This document shows, one piece after another, positions 63,698-64,000 of a stretch of 64,000 bases of DNA. The position numbers were made by a program, and so were the translations under genes. Numbering within the stretch: position 1 is the first letter of the stretch; each line of letters begins with the position of its first letter. Origin of the DNA: Prostheceraeus crozeri (lineage: Eukaryota > Platyhelminthes > Polycladida > Euryleptidae); NCBI GenBank assembly GCA_907163375.1, contig CAJQUW010011509.1, positions 124,001-188,000 of the forward strand. The letters are read 5' to 3'. The notes under the pieces are model-generated. The model saw only the letters and a list, made by a program, of their open reading frames with translations, made no database searches and was not told the DNA's origin.

Positions 63698-64000
63698 TAT
63701 ATTGTTTTTTTTATTGTGTCATTATTTACGCGCAATAATGATACAAGTTAATGACTAGCTCCCTGTGACAAAGCGGAGAGAGTAATAAGCTTATATCAGG
63801 ACCTCTCAGATTCTGAGAGGCTGTTATCATTGATATTTAGCGTCCTTGATATCATAACGACTGCCGAATATCGACATCTATAATTTTCTGATGACATCTG
63901 ACTATCACATGAATTTTATTTATATCTTCTGTTTGTATGCCGTTTAGAGGAAATACCATGTGCTGTATTTCTATTGATGTTATTGATGTTATTATCTCCA
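63698..64000. other. Non-coding stretch
   Basis: Contains a small perfect hairpin CCTCTCAG-ATT-CTGAGAGG near 63801-63820. Nothing else recognised. Confidence 0.4.

Noticed and set aside
1-64000. CRISPR array or prokaryotic operons
   Set aside because: No short regularly spaced repeats with unique spacers. Introns, LINEs and tRNA-derived repeats show the DNA is eukaryotic.

Overview
This window is animal nuclear DNA. It is AT-rich, has no operons or long host genes, and is packed with transposable elements typical of invertebrates: Penelope-like elements (PLEs) with GIY-YIG endonucleases, an R2-superfamily LINE with a restriction-like endonuclease, mariner, pogo, hAT and PIF/Harbinger-type DNA transposons, and tRNA-derived sequences. 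The repertoire suggests a marine invertebrate; I cannot name the phylum. The only candidate host gene is an intronless frame at 2917-4089 of unknown function. No LTR retrovirus-like or Polinton-like element was recognised.

Layout. 1-0.65 kb: the 5' part of a LINE (coiled-coil ORF1 running off the left edge) with a tRNA-like sequence just upstream. 2.9-4.1 kb: the unknown frame. 5.6-13.4 kb: non-autonomous DNA transposons, comprising two opposite copies of a 1-kb TA-flanked element (one nested in a hAT-like element with an 8-bp target duplication), a 136-bp hAT-type MITE, a modular repeat and a HARBI1-like fragment. 14.2-22.4 kb: a three-level nest. A CR1/jockey-like LINE (+) holds an R2-superfamily LINE (-) with a 36-bp target duplication, which in turn holds a foldback PLE with a 12-bp target duplication. 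The R2-like LINE begins exactly at its junction with a tRNA-like sequence carrying Pol III A and B boxes. 22.6-23.9 kb: a 1.3-kb mariner with one in-frame stop. 24-33.8 kb: mostly non-coding with fragments of PLEs, LINEs and mariner-like transposons.

34.66-54.56 kb is the centrepiece: about 7.5 near-identical units (period 2635 bp) of one PLE, tandem on each side of a head-to-head junction at 42.0 kb, giving a palindrome with 7.3-kb arms and a spacer of about 25 bp. Two units keep an 824-residue reverse transcriptase + GIY-YIG frame. Both outer ends abut (TA)n tracts. Right of it lies a 6.4-kb DNA transposon (54.58-61.02 kb) with a spliceable, unclassified transposase-like gene and what looks like a nested pogo-type transposon, then a short hairpin element, then another PLE (61.2-63.6 kb) whose 3' region carries a hammerhead ribozyme motif. 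All of these are separated by (TA)n tracts, as if one microsatellite had served repeatedly as a landing site.

The elements are parasites of each other rather than a pathway. The nesting gives relative ages: CR1-like LINE, then R2-like LINE, then foldback PLE; and (TA)n tract, then PLE array, DNA transposon and hammerhead-bearing PLE.
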